Positions 1 through 7,139 of a DNA stretch of 13,819 nucleotides are shown piece by piece (the stretch's first letter is position 1; every line of letters starts with the position of its first letter). The notes below the pieces were generated by a model that was not told the origin of the DNA, did no database searches, and saw only the letters and a list, made by a program, of their open reading frames with translations. Made by a program: the position numbers and the translations under genes. This stretch comes from Parapedobacter lycopersici_A (GTDB lineage: Bacteria > Bacteroidota > Bacteroidia > Sphingobacteriales > Sphingobacteriaceae). The stretch is from NCBI RefSeq assembly GCF_040395035.1, contig NZ_JBEBRB010000068.1, positions 1-13,819 of the forward strand, written 5' to 3'.

Positions 1-971
1 TGCATCAGCTTCCGGATCCGCTTATCGTCCAGCTTATCAAAAATATCATCCAGCAACAGCAATGGTTTAAACCCCTTCTGCTGTTGCAAAAAGCTATACT
101 GCGCCAGTTTAAGAGCAATCAAAAAAGATTTCTGTTGTCCCTGCGAACCGAATTTTTTAAGCGCCAGTCCGTCGTGGATGGAAAACAGCAGGTCGTCTTT
201 ATGAATGCCAACGGTGGTACGTTCCAATAACCGGTCGCGGTCCAACTGCTGTTCCAGCAGATCCATGAAAGCCCCCTGCATCAACGGCGACTCGTACGTC
301 AGCGAGACCTGTTCCGCTGCATCCGTCAGAAATTGGTAGTGGCGATTGAATTCCGCAATGAATGCATCCATAAAAAGCTGTCGCTTTTCGAAAATAGCTT
401 CCCCCGATTTCACCAGCTGCATGTTGAGAATATCCAGCAGCCCCAAGTCCAGTTTGGTACCACGGGCTGCCTGTTTCAGCAGGCTGTTACGCTGGATCAG
501 GCAGCGGTTGTATGCGATGAGCTCATCCAGGTAATGCGAGTCGGTCTGCGACAGCACCTGGTCCATGAAGCGCCGCCGTTCTTCACTCCCATCGGTTACG
601 ATAGCCGAGTCGCTGGGCGAAACCATCACCAGCGGGAAAAGACCGATGTGGTCGGCCAGTCGTGTGTATTCTTTTTTGTTCTTCCGGAATTGTTTTTTCT
701 GGTTGCGTTTCAGGCTGCAGGATACCGTGTCGGCATGGCCGGCTGTCTCAAAAACACCCTGTACCATAAACCAATCGCTCCCACTGCGGATCTGCTGCGA
801 ATCAATCGGATTAAAGTAGCTCTTACAAAGGGAAAGGTAATGAATGGCATCAAGCAGGTTCGTCTTCCCCGCACCGTTATCACCGGTGAAGGCGTTTACC
901 TCGGGTACAAACTCCAACGCGGCCTCCGCGTAGTTCTTAAAGTTGAGGACAGAGAGTTGCTTCAGCCACAT
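1..971 (-). CDS. recF: DNA replication and repair protein RecF (3' end cut by window edge)
   Basis: RecF is an SMC-like ATPase that binds DNA at single-strand gaps and, with RecO and RecR, helps load RecA during recombinational repair. The start is ATG at 971, giving the N-terminus MWLKQLSVLNFKNY. The ABC-type ATPase parts are visible in order: Walker A GDNGAGKT at residues 30-37, a signature-like GSQGQQKS shortly before the end, and a Walker B-type stretch LLLLDDIFDKLDD near residue 310. 323 codons are present and the frame stays open into the left edge. RecF proteins are usually about 360 residues, so roughly 40 C-terminal residues lie outside. A TAnnTTTG promoter-like box sits 6 nt upstream of the start. 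The DUF4834 gene lies just upstream on the same strand, 27 bp away. The identification is firm. Confidence 0.96.
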   Translation of the reverse strand, partial: MWLKQLSVLNFKNYAEAALEFVPEVNAFTGDNGAGKTNLLDAIHYLSLCKSYFNPIDSQQIRSGSDWFMVQGVFETAGHADTVSCSLKRNQKKQFRKNKKEYTRLADHIGLFPLVMVSPSDSAIVTDGSEERRRFMDQVLSQTDSHYLDELIAYNRCLIQRNSLLKQAARGTKLDLGLLDILNMQLVKSGEAIFEKRQLFMDAFIAEFNRHYQFLTDAAEQVSLTYESPLMQGAFMDLLEQQLDRDRLLERTTVGIHKDDLLFSIHDGLALKKFGSQGQQKSFLIALKLAQYSFLQQQKGFKPLLLLDDIFDKLDDKRIRKLM

Positions 972-977
972 ACCCTA

Positions 978-985
978 CAAAGATA
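978..985 (-). promoter_or_regulatory. Putative -7 promoter box of recF (TATCTTTG)
   Basis: On the minus strand the box reads TATCTTTG, a full match to the Bacteroidota -7 consensus TAnnTTTG. It ends 6 nt before the recF ATG at 971. No clear -33 TTG is seen at the usual distance. If used, transcription would begin at or within a few bases of the start codon. Confidence 0.5.
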
Positions 986-998
986 GGCGTTTTGCTGG

Positions 999-1283
999 CT
1001 ATTTGGCAGATTTAATCTCTTCAAATTCGACAAACTCACCGGCATTTTTCGCGCCTTTTTTCGCCTGTTGCGGGGGTACATAGTCGATATGAACCTTTCC
1101 ATCAGGTCTGGTTCGCCGATGAGCCTGTTGCTGGTAGGGGTTGCCGTTTTGATATTGCTGCTGTGCGTTGCTCATCACTTTTTCTGCCATCTTACGCATC
1201 GCAAACGGAAAAACCAGCCGTACAATCATACGTACCAACCATAAAATCGCAATCGCAACAAGCAAAAATTTCAGTAATCCCAT
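999..1283 (-). CDS. DUF4834 family small membrane-anchored protein
   Basis: This 94-residue protein resembles the DUF4834 family, a short Bacteroidota-specific group often found near recF. Its function is unknown. The N-terminus (about residues 2-27, LLKFLLVAIAILWLVRMIVR and onward) is a single hydrophobic segment followed by basic residues, so the protein is probably anchored in the inner membrane with its tail in the cytoplasm. The middle is rich in Gln and Asn (QQQYQNGNPYQQQ). The C-terminal part carries the family's conserved blocks: RPDGKVHIDYVPP, and then GEFVEFEEIK at the end. The start is ATG at 1283, and a TAnnTTTG box lies 22 nt upstream. It ends 27 bp before recF on the same strand, so read-through into recF is possible. 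The family call rests on remembered conserved blocks, not on a search. Confidence 0.8.
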   Translation of the reverse strand: MGLLKFLLVAIAILWLVRMIVRLVFPFAMRKMAEKVMSNAQQQYQNGNPYQQQAHRRTRPDGKVHIDYVPPQQAKKGAKNAGEFVEFEEIKSAK

Positions 1284-1305
1284 AGCTGCTCAATTGTTAA
1301 TGACA

Positions 1306-1313
1306 CAAACTTA
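1306..1313 (-). promoter_or_regulatory. Putative -7 promoter box of the DUF4834 gene (TAAGTTTG)
   Basis: On the minus strand TAAGTTTG matches the Bacteroidota TAnnTTTG consensus and lies 22 nt upstream of the ATG at 1283. No clear -33 element is seen. The box lies in the 114-bp gap behind the preceding gene's stop, so this gene and recF may be transcribed apart from tilS. Confidence 0.45.
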
Positions 1314-1397
1314 ACCAAAAATAAAAGAAAAAAGAAGATTTTCCCCGAAGGGCCGGTGATTTTTACGTTCTTTAACGCCGCGCTGACAATTCCGCCA

Positions 1398-1883
1398 TCA
1401 GGTCATCGCCTTGGCTTGGTGCACGGCCTGTTCAAACTCAACCTGTCGTTGGGTACCGATAATGTAAACCAGTCCGTCGCGGTCAGTCAGCCAAACCGCA
1501 TCCTTGCCGCCCGCATAAAATTTAATCCGTCCCTTTTGGTGGAGATTATATACCGAGTTGTTAATAAAGAACTTACTGTAAGGCTTGCACTCTATTTTAA
1601 CAATGCTGTTCAGGTCAATCTTTACCAGTCGGGTAGTCCATAATCCACTCAGCCGGATACTGCCTTTAACTACCACAATACGGTAGTGGAGCATGTACAT
1701 CATGATGATGGACACCACCAGAATGGCGCTACCAACCAACAGAAAGAGCTGGCTTTCGCTTTCGCGCTCAATATTGATGTAATATGCGACAAAACAAAAC
1801 AACGCCAGCACCAACCGCACACTTACCCACCCGCGGTCACGCCCCAGGTACTGGTTTTCCGTAAATATTGGTTTTTCCTCCAT
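1398..1883 (-). CDS. Hypothetical membrane protein with two TM helices and a PH-like C-terminal half
   Basis: I do not recognise a named family. The predicted 161-residue protein has two hydrophobic segments, about residues 19-38 and 45-65, joined by a short charged loop (ERESESQ). A soluble C-terminal half of about 90 residues follows, with alternating hydrophobic strands (YRIVVVKGSIRLSG, RIKFYAGGKDAVWL, GLVYIIGT) and a final helix (QVEFEQAVHQAKA). This layout is that of small bacterial PH-domain membrane proteins, which is an inference. I chose ATG at 1883, 2 nt after the tilS stop. A GTG at 1895 in the same frame would overlap tilS by 10 bp and add four residues. Either way translation is probably coupled to tilS. 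The next gene downstream has its own promoter-like box. Confidence 0.8.
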   Translation of the reverse strand: MEEKPIFTENQYLGRDRGWVSVRLVLALFCFVAYYINIERESESQLFLLVGSAILVVSIIMMYMLHYRIVVVKGSIRLSGLWTTRLVKIDLNSIVKIECKPYSKFFINNSVYNLHQKGRIKFYAGGKDAVWLTDRDGLVYIIGTQRQVEFEQAVHQAKAMT

Positions 1884-1885
1884 GC

Positions 1886-3217
1886 CTAATTGCACGCTAA
1901 TGTAAGTACTTTTTTCGTTATGGCGGAAATTTTATAGTGATCGGCCATCCGGTAAGGAGCCACCCACAGGATATCCCCATTGCCGTTGACCACCAAGGGA
2001 ACCTCCTGTTTTTGATACCGGGGAATTTTCAGCGAAATAAAAAAATCACTCAGCTTTCGGGTGCCTTTCATCCCTAAGGGCCTGAATACATCACCACGTT
2101 GCCAACTGCGGATTTCCAGCGGAAAGATAAGCTTATCAGCATCCAGCTGAATGGCATGCGGCTGCGGGTATATGGCCACATCGTCGGTAAGCGTTGCCGT
2201 AAAATGATAATTTGCCCAGCGGACACCGGCTTCCGGCGATTCCAGCATAGCAGATTTCCCGTCATTTCCGCCGGCCGGGATCAGGATAAGCTGACCGCGG
2301 TCGACATGCAGCACGTGAGTAGGCGAGGCAAACCGTTTGCCCGGAATGCTGCCTGGCAGCGTCCCGGCCAGGTCGCGTAGTACAGCATCGGTAAAATGAA
2401 ACGGGCGGAACAGCTCATAAAGCAGGAACTGCCGGGGCTGCAACGCCAAAAGCCGATCAATTGAAATGGCCCATGACGTCGGATTCAGCGGCTTAAACAG
2501 TTCATTACGCAACTGTTCTACATGATGCTGCACCACTTCGTAAGCTGCCGCAAAATGCATCATATTTGCACCAAAGGTACGGTCCAGCTCCGGATTCAGT
2601 TCCTTTAACCGGGGAACCACCTCAAGGCGGATTTTATTACGGGCGTATTTGGTGGCGTAATTTGATTCGTCATCGCGATAGGTCAAACCCAGCTGCGCTA
2701 CGGCTTCCGTTACTTCCGTGCCTGTTAAAAACAATAGCGGCCGGATGATCCGCCCCCGTTTCGGCTGAATCCCCCCCAACCCGGCCAGTCCGGTGCCCCG
2801 CACCAGGTTTAACAGTACCGTTTCCGTGCTGTCGCTCTGATGCTGGGCGACGGCGATATAATCATACCCCTGCGTAGCGCGGGTAGTTTCAAACCATTCA
2901 TAACGCAATTCCCTGGCAGCCATCTGGATGGAAATGCCCTGCCGCCTGGCATAATCTGCCGTCTGAAACGCAGCCCGGTAAAAAGGCACGCCAAATGCCT
3001 GTGCCAGGTTACGCACCAGCGCCTCATCGGCGTCCGAGGCTTCCCCCCGCAGGCCAAAATTACAGTGGGCAATCCCCACACGGTACCCCGCCTGCACAAA
3101 CAGGGTGGCCATCAGCACAGAATCCCTGCCCCCGCTTACCGCCAGCAAAATGCGGTCAGCCGGTGTGCAAAGTGCCTGTGTGTGCAGCTGATGAACAAAC
3201 CGTTCCTGTATATTCAT
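1886..3217 (-). CDS. tilS: tRNA(Ile)-lysidine synthase TilS
   Basis: TilS uses ATP and lysine to change the wobble C34 of tRNA-Ile(CAU) to lysidine, so that the tRNA reads AUA rather than AUG and is charged with isoleucine. It is a cytoplasmic enzyme essential in most bacteria. The 443-residue product has the PP-loop motif SGGRDS at residues 28-33 in an N-type ATP pyrophosphatase domain. HCNFGLRGEASDADE and VAQHQSDSTETVLLNLVRGTG follow, both typical of TilS. The C-terminal TilS domain contains RSWQRGDVFRPLGMKGTRKL and a last strand with DILWVAPYRMADHYKI. The length fits the long TilS form (about 430 residues in E. coli). The start is ATG at 3217 with a TAnnTTTG box 5 nt upstream. The gene is divergent from the OstA-like gene and is followed 2 nt later by a membrane protein gene. 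Confidence 0.97.
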   Translation of the reverse strand: MNIQERFVHQLHTQALCTPADRILLAVSGGRDSVLMATLFVQAGYRVGIAHCNFGLRGEASDADEALVRNLAQAFGVPFYRAAFQTADYARRQGISIQMAARELRYEWFETTRATQGYDYIAVAQHQSDSTETVLLNLVRGTGLAGLGGIQPKRGRIIRPLLFLTGTEVTEAVAQLGLTYRDDESNYATKYARNKIRLEVVPRLKELNPELDRTFGANMMHFAAAYEVVQHHVEQLRNELFKPLNPTSWAISIDRLLALQPRQFLLYELFRPFHFTDAVLRDLAGTLPGSIPGKRFASPTHVLHVDRGQLILIPAGGNDGKSAMLESPEAGVRWANYHFTATLTDDVAIYPQPHAIQLDADKLIFPLEIRSWQRGDVFRPLGMKGTRKLSDFFISLKIPRYQKQEVPLVVNGNGDILWVAPYRMADHYKISAITKKVLTLACN

Positions 3218-3222
3218 ATTGT

Positions 3223-3230
3223 CAAAGGTA
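3223..3230 (-). promoter_or_regulatory. Putative -7 promoter box of tilS (TACCTTTG)
   Basis: On the minus strand TACCTTTG matches TAnnTTTG and ends 5 nt before the tilS ATG at 3217. It is back to back with the box for the divergent OstA-like gene, with 13 nt between the two boxes, so the two transcripts could not start independently without sharing or competing for this short DNA. Confidence 0.55.
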
Positions 3231-3243
3231 CGCGATATTTATG

Positions 3244-3251
3244 TACTTTTG
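3244..3251 (+). promoter_or_regulatory. Putative -7 promoter box of the OstA-like gene (TACTTTTG)
   Basis: TACTTTTG matches the Bacteroidota TAnnTTTG consensus and ends 5 nt before the GTG start at 3257. A TTG at 3219-3221 could serve as the -33 element, with a 22-nt spacer, slightly long for the consensus. The placement supports the GTG start over any start further upstream, since upstream starts would precede the promoter. Confidence 0.55.
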
Positions 3252-3256
3252 CCCCT

Positions 3257-5599
3257 GTGAAAAAGTTTCCGTTGCTCCTGATTCTCGTTACCCTAGTGTG
3301 TGCATACGGGCATGCACAGGACGATCAGCTTCGGCTCATCTCCTCTTCGCATAGCCGGCTCAACGCCGCTACGGGTAACATCATGAATTACCGTCCGGTA
3401 TACGAGCATCAAGGGTCTACCCTTTCAGCGGATAGCGGATACATTTACAACGATGAGCTGGGCCGGCAGTTTTTTGATGCCTTCGGAAAGGTGATTATCA
3501 CCCAGCCGAATGGCACGGTCATCTATGCTGACAAGCTCCATTACACAGCGGAAACCCAGTTGGCCACCCTAACCAACAACGTGCGGATGGTCGACGACGA
3601 TGCAGTGCTAACCACCAATTTCCTGACCTACAACATGAAAAACAGCATTGGCACCTATACCGGCGGAGGTCGGATCGTCAATGCAACCGATACCATCACC
3701 AGCCAGAACGCCTATTATTTTGACAATACAAAAGATGCTTATTTCCGGCATGATGTCATCGTCCGTACACCTAATGTAAACATCCTCACCGACACGATGC
3801 GCTATAATTCCGCGTCGAAGACGACCTATTTTTACGGGCCAACCAATATTAAGGGTCACGACGGGGAAAACCTCTATACCGAACGGGGCCAATACAATAC
3901 GCAAACCGAACAGGCCTGGTTTGACAGCAACAACCTATACACGGAAGGCAGCCGGTTCCTGCGGGGTGACAGCCTCTATTACGATGGAAAATCGGGCAAT
4001 GGACGAGCGGTGGATCATGTGTTGTTTATCGATACAGCCGATCAGTTTTTTGCTTATGGCGGCATTGGTATCTATCAGCGCGAAAACGAATCGATTACCA
4101 TGACCAAGAATCCGCTGGTAATCACGGTGACAAGGAACGATCCCCCCCCTCCCGACAGTACCGTTGCGACACCTGGTGATAGTCTGGCGGTCGACAGCCT
4201 TACCCGGTTGCCTTCACAGCCGGACAGCCGGCAACAGGATACCGTTGCCAGAGACACCCTGCTTTCGGAACGCCCGGCGGTGGATTCCCTTTACCTGACG
4301 GCCGACACGCTCTTCTCCCAGCTCATCCCGCTGAAGGCATATATCCCACTGCAGTTTAACCTCGACCGCGAAGGCGGCGACCTCGTAGTGGTTGACGACG
4401 AACGCCAGGATTTTACGGTGGATAGCCTCGGCAATACAGACTTCAGCGATGATACCGGTTTCATGGACGGCGCGGACAGCACAGGTACAGACAGCCTGCA
4501 AGTTTTACCGGATAGTCCCGGTGTGCCGCCTGCAGCTCCGGCGGAACAACGTGCCGACACCAGCCGTTCCGCGCCGCAAATTACAGATACAGTCGCGAAT
4601 AGCCCCAACTTACCAGCCGACTCATTAGTCGCCGATACAGCCGCAAAAACTGCACAAGCCCTGCTTGAAACACACCGCAGGCGTGTAGAAGCCGTAGCAG
4701 CCCCTCCAAAAGACACATCCCAGCTGGAGCAACTTGCAGCGGACAGCACGTTGCGTGCGCAGGCAATCATCCCCGTAGGCGGCGAAGCAGACAGCCTCAT
4801 GGCCAATGCGGTAGCTACCTCATCGCGTGGGGTAACGGATCCCCTGGCGAAAGACTCCCTGGCCAGCGATACGTCAAAAACCCGGATCGTGAAAGCATAC
4901 TATAACGTACGGCTGTATAAATCCGACCTGCAGGCTGTAGCCGATTCGCTGTATTACGGATATCCGGATTCCATGATGCGTTTTTTCGGCCATCCGATGA
5001 TCTGGGCACAGGGTTCACAGCTGACATCGGACACCATTTACATGCAGATCCGCAACGAAAAACTGGACAACATGCTGATGGTACGAAATGCTTTTCTCGT
5101 TAATACCCAACTTGATTCAAGCAAGTTCAACCAGATAAAAGGGCGGCGCATTACCGGATTCTTTGCAAACAATGCGCTGGAACGGCTGTTCGTAGACGGC
5201 AATGCTGAAAGCATCTATTACAATGTCGACGAAGAAAAACAGGTATTTACCGACATGTACCACAACCGCAGCAGCCGGATCAAGATACTGGTAGACAGCA
5301 ACGAAATCACCCATTTTATTCCCATCAGTGGCGTTGACGGCAAAGTATATCCACTGCGTCTGATTCCGCAGGAGGCCGAAATCCTGGACGGCTTTGTATG
5401 GAAGCCGGGCGACCGGCCGACCTCGAAAGCGGACCTGCTGAGCCGCAGGCGTACACGGGAAGGCGGCGACGCAATCCCCCATGAGCCGGACGAAGCCGGA
5501 GTACCCGATGCCGCACCGACGGAAGCCCCGCCTACAGAACAACCGGCAACAGCCCCCCCAGAAACACCCGAACCGTCATCCGATGATAATGGTTCCTAA
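3257..5599 (+). CDS. OstA/LptA-like lipopolysaccharide transport/outer-membrane biogenesis protein
   Basis: The product resembles the Bacteroidota OstA-like proteins, relatives of LptA and the LptD N-terminal domain, which form a periplasmic beta-jellyroll that carries lipopolysaccharide to the outer membrane. I chose GTG at 3257 because it opens a clear signal peptide (KKFPLLLILVTLVCAYGHAQ) and sits right behind a promoter box; the frame is open further upstream but that part is antisense to tilS. Mature residues about 22-292 show repeated short strands such as GKVIITQPNGTVIYADKLHY and GNGRAVDHVLFIDTADQFFAYG. About 250 residues (295-543) are then low complexity, rich in Asp, Ser, Thr, Pro and Ala with many DSL and DT units. 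The jellyroll-type sequence resumes at about 544-715 (SDTIYMQIRNEKLDNMLMVR), and the tail is Pro/Glu/Ala-rich. At 780 residues it is far longer than E. coli LptA (about 185). The gene is convergent with the MFS gene, 19 bp away. Confidence 0.85.
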   Translation: MKKFPLLLILVTLVCAYGHAQDDQLRLISSSHSRLNAATGNIMNYRPVYEHQGSTLSADSGYIYNDELGRQFFDAFGKVIITQPNGTVIYADKLHYTAETQLATLTNNVRMVDDDAVLTTNFLTYNMKNSIGTYTGGGRIVNATDTITSQNAYYFDNTKDAYFRHDVIVRTPNVNILTDTMRYNSASKTTYFYGPTNIKGHDGENLYTERGQYNTQTEQAWFDSNNLYTEGSRFLRGDSLYYDGKSGNGRAVDHVLFIDTADQFFAYGGIGIYQRENESITMTKNPLVITVTRNDPPPPDSTVATPGDSLAVDSLTRLPSQPDSRQQDTVARDTLLSERPAVDSLYLTADTLFSQLIPLKAYIPLQFNLDREGGDLVVVDDERQDFTVDSLGNTDFSDDTGFMDGADSTGTDSLQVLPDSPGVPPAAPAEQRADTSRSAPQITDTVANSPNLPADSLVADTAAKTAQALLETHRRRVEAVAAPPKDTSQLEQLAADSTLRAQAIIPVGGEADSLMANAVATSSRGVTDPLAKDSLASDTSKTRIVKAYYNVRLYKSDLQAVADSLYYGYPDSMMRFFGHPMIWAQGSQLTSDTIYMQIRNEKLDNMLMVRNAFLVNTQLDSSKFNQIKGRRITGFFANNALERLFVDGNAESIYYNVDEEKQVFTDMYHNRSSRIKILVDSNEITHFIPISGVDGKVYPLRLIPQEAEILDGFVWKPGDRPTSKADLLSRRRTREGGDAIPHEPDEAGVPDAAPTEAPPTEQPATAPPETPEPSSDDNGS

Positions 5600-5618
5600 C
5601 CGTACCGCTTAACCCCGT

Positions 5619-7016
5619 TTATGGAGTGCGTCGCCGGGTACTGAGCCGGACCAGCTTCATCCGGGGAACCAGCGATTTCATAACCAGCCATGCAACCAAG
5701 TAAGCGACCGCGCAAATAGAAAACATAATCGTATACCCGGTATCAAGCTTCCCCAGGGCATCGTAATGATCAAATACCGCTCCACCGAGCTTACTGACCA
5801 CCACGCCTCCCATCCCGCCGGCCATACCGCCGATTCCGGTAACCGAGCCAACCGTAAAGTTCGGGAACATGTCCGACACCGTAGTGAAAATATTGGCCGA
5901 CCAGGCCTGGTGTGCAGAAGCCCCGATGCCAATAAGCACTACGGGAATCCAGTAGCTGATATGGCCCAGTGGCTGTGCGGCCAGCACCACCAGCGGAAAC
6001 AGTGCAATAACCAGCATCGCGCGCATCCGACCGTCGTACGGTGCATATCCTTTCCGCATAAAATATACCGGAAACCAGCCACCTCCGATGCTGCCAAACA
6101 TCGTCATACTATACAGCACAACCAGCGGCAGCATGATAGCCGTTCCCTCCATGCCATACTGGGCCTTCAGGTACGCCGGCAGCCAGAAAAGAAAAAACCA
6201 CCAGATGCCGTCCGTCAAAAACTTGCCAAGTGCAAACGCCCAGGTCTGTCGATAACCCAGCAACCGGATCCACGGTACCCGTTCCGCCTGTACTTCCTCC
6301 TGGTCGGCAGGCACCTCCACGGCTTGTTCGTCGCTTTGGATATAAGCCCGTTCCGCCGCAGACAGCCGCCGCTGCCGGGCCGGCTTCTCGTACAGCGTAA
6401 ACCAGAACCCCAGCCAGAGAAACCCAACCGCACCGATAATCAAAAATGTGCTTTGCCATCCCCAGTTCAATGCCAGCCAGGGTACCGTAAGCGGAGCCAG
6501 AATAGCCCCGACATTGGTACCCGAGTTAAAGATACCCGTGGCAAAGGAGCGCTCTTTCTTCGGAAAATATTCCGCGGTGGCCTTTATGGCCGCTGGAAAA
6601 TTGCCGGATTCACCGAAGCCCAGCAACGCACGGGCGATAACGAAGCCGACCACGGATGCTGATATCCCCGTGATTCCGAATATCCCCAGCACGGCAACAC
6701 CCGCTTCCCCAACCGGGATGGCCAGCGCGTGCAGCATGGCGGCCACCGACCACAGCACGATGGATACCGCAAAGCCCCATTTGGTGCCAAGCCGGTCGAC
6801 AATGCGCCCGGCAAACAGCATGGATAGCGCGTAAACCAATTGAAAAGCCGCCAAGATGTTGGAATAATCGGTGTATGACCAGTTGAATTCATCCTCCAGC
6901 ATCGGATGCAGCAAGCTGAGCACCTGGCGGTCGAGGTAATTGACGGTCGTGGCAAAGAACAGCAGGGCGCAGATGGTCCATCGATACCGGCCTATGCGGA
7001 TGGGGGGTGTTGTCAT
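5619..7016 (-). CDS. MFS transporter, ExuT-like hexuronate/sugar-acid permease
   Basis: This 465-residue inner-membrane protein belongs to the major facilitator superfamily, in the anion:cation symporter group that includes the hexuronate transporter ExuT. Visible marks are NYLDRQVLS at residues 26-34 in the first helix, the MFS loop motif GRIVDRLGTKWG at about 70-81, and the strongly ExuT-like block from RALLGFGESGNFPAAIKATA (129-148) through PKKERSFATGIFNSGTNVGA. A charged cytoplasmic loop at about 211-250 separates the two six-helix halves. By family it probably imports galacturonate, glucuronate or a similar sugar acid with protons. No uronate catabolic gene (uxaC, uxuA, kdgK) is next to it, so the substrate is open. 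The start is ATG at 7016; the only promoter-like box, TACTTTTA on the minus strand at 7042-7049, has one mismatch. Confidence 0.88.
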   Translation of the reverse strand: MTTPPIRIGRYRWTICALLFFATTVNYLDRQVLSLLHPMLEDEFNWSYTDYSNILAAFQLVYALSMLFAGRIVDRLGTKWGFAVSIVLWSVAAMLHALAIPVGEAGVAVLGIFGITGISASVVGFVIARALLGFGESGNFPAAIKATAEYFPKKERSFATGIFNSGTNVGAILAPLTVPWLALNWGWQSTFLIIGAVGFLWLGFWFTLYEKPARQRRLSAAERAYIQSDEQAVEVPADQEEVQAERVPWIRLLGYRQTWAFALGKFLTDGIWWFFLFWLPAYLKAQYGMEGTAIMLPLVVLYSMTMFGSIGGGWFPVYFMRKGYAPYDGRMRAMLVIALFPLVVLAAQPLGHISYWIPVVLIGIGASAHQAWSANIFTTVSDMFPNFTVGSVTGIGGMAGGMGGVVVSKLGGAVFDHYDALGKLDTGYTIMFSICAVAYLVAWLVMKSLVPRMKLVRLSTRRRTP

Positions 7017-7062
7017 AAAAGATTCAACTGGTTAGTACCGATAAAAGTAATAAAATTTTCCT

Positions 7063-7080
7063 ACCCGCGCCGGCACGGGT
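7063..7080. repeat. 18-bp imperfect palindrome between two divergent genes (possible operator)
   Basis: The sequence ACCCGCGCCGGCACGGGT is a palindrome except for one mispaired position in each arm. It lies in the 123-bp gap between the MFS transporter and the ABC-F gene, 47 bp upstream of the MFS start. It could be a repressor site for the transporter. No U-tract follows in either direction, so it is not a typical terminator. Function is inferred from position only. Confidence 0.35.
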
Positions 7081-7126
7081 AAATCAAATAAGGAACGGGA
7101 GAAGGTCCGGTGTCCCAAATAAACCG

Positions 7127-7134
7127 TACCTTTG
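7127..7134 (+). promoter_or_regulatory. Putative -7 promoter box of the ABC-F gene (TACCTTTG)
   Basis: TACCTTTG matches TAnnTTTG exactly and ends 5 nt before the ATG at 7140. No convincing -33 TTG is seen. Its place decides the start: a GTG at 7110 in the same frame lies upstream of the box and would add ten residues (MSQINRTFAA) that do not belong to the family. Confidence 0.55.
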
Positions 7135-7139
7135 CGGCC

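Noticed and set aside
333..986. 217-codon open frame on the plus strand over recF
   Set aside because: It is antisense to RecF, whose motifs are clear on the minus strand, and has no family resemblance.
1319..1352. Possible rho-independent terminator for the tilS unit on the minus strand: CCC-TTCG-GGG followed by a U-rich stretch
   Set aside because: The stem has only three base pairs despite the stable UUCG loop, and the U-tract is broken by C residues and begins several bases after the stem. It is suggestive but too weak to list as a feature.
2840..3256. Upstream 139-codon extension of the OstA-like frame
   Set aside because: It is antisense to tilS, precedes the promoter box at 3244-3251, and would bury the clear signal peptide that begins at the GTG at 3257.
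4291..4806. 171-codon open frame on the minus strand inside the OstA-like gene
   Set aside because: It mirrors the low-complexity Asp/Ser/Thr insert on the other strand; its Ser/Ala/Val composition is just the complement of that repeat-like DNA.
5600..5618. Search for a bidirectional terminator between the convergent OstA-like and MFS genes
   Set aside because: The 19-bp gap holds no inverted repeat or T-tract; transcripts probably overlap or end inside the coding ends.
5766..6662. 298-codon open frame on the plus strand inside the MFS transporter gene
   Set aside because: It is antisense to a well-conserved transporter, has no recognisable domain, is rich in His, Arg, Pro and Gln as expected from the reverse strand of a GC-biased gene, and has no promoter or start context.
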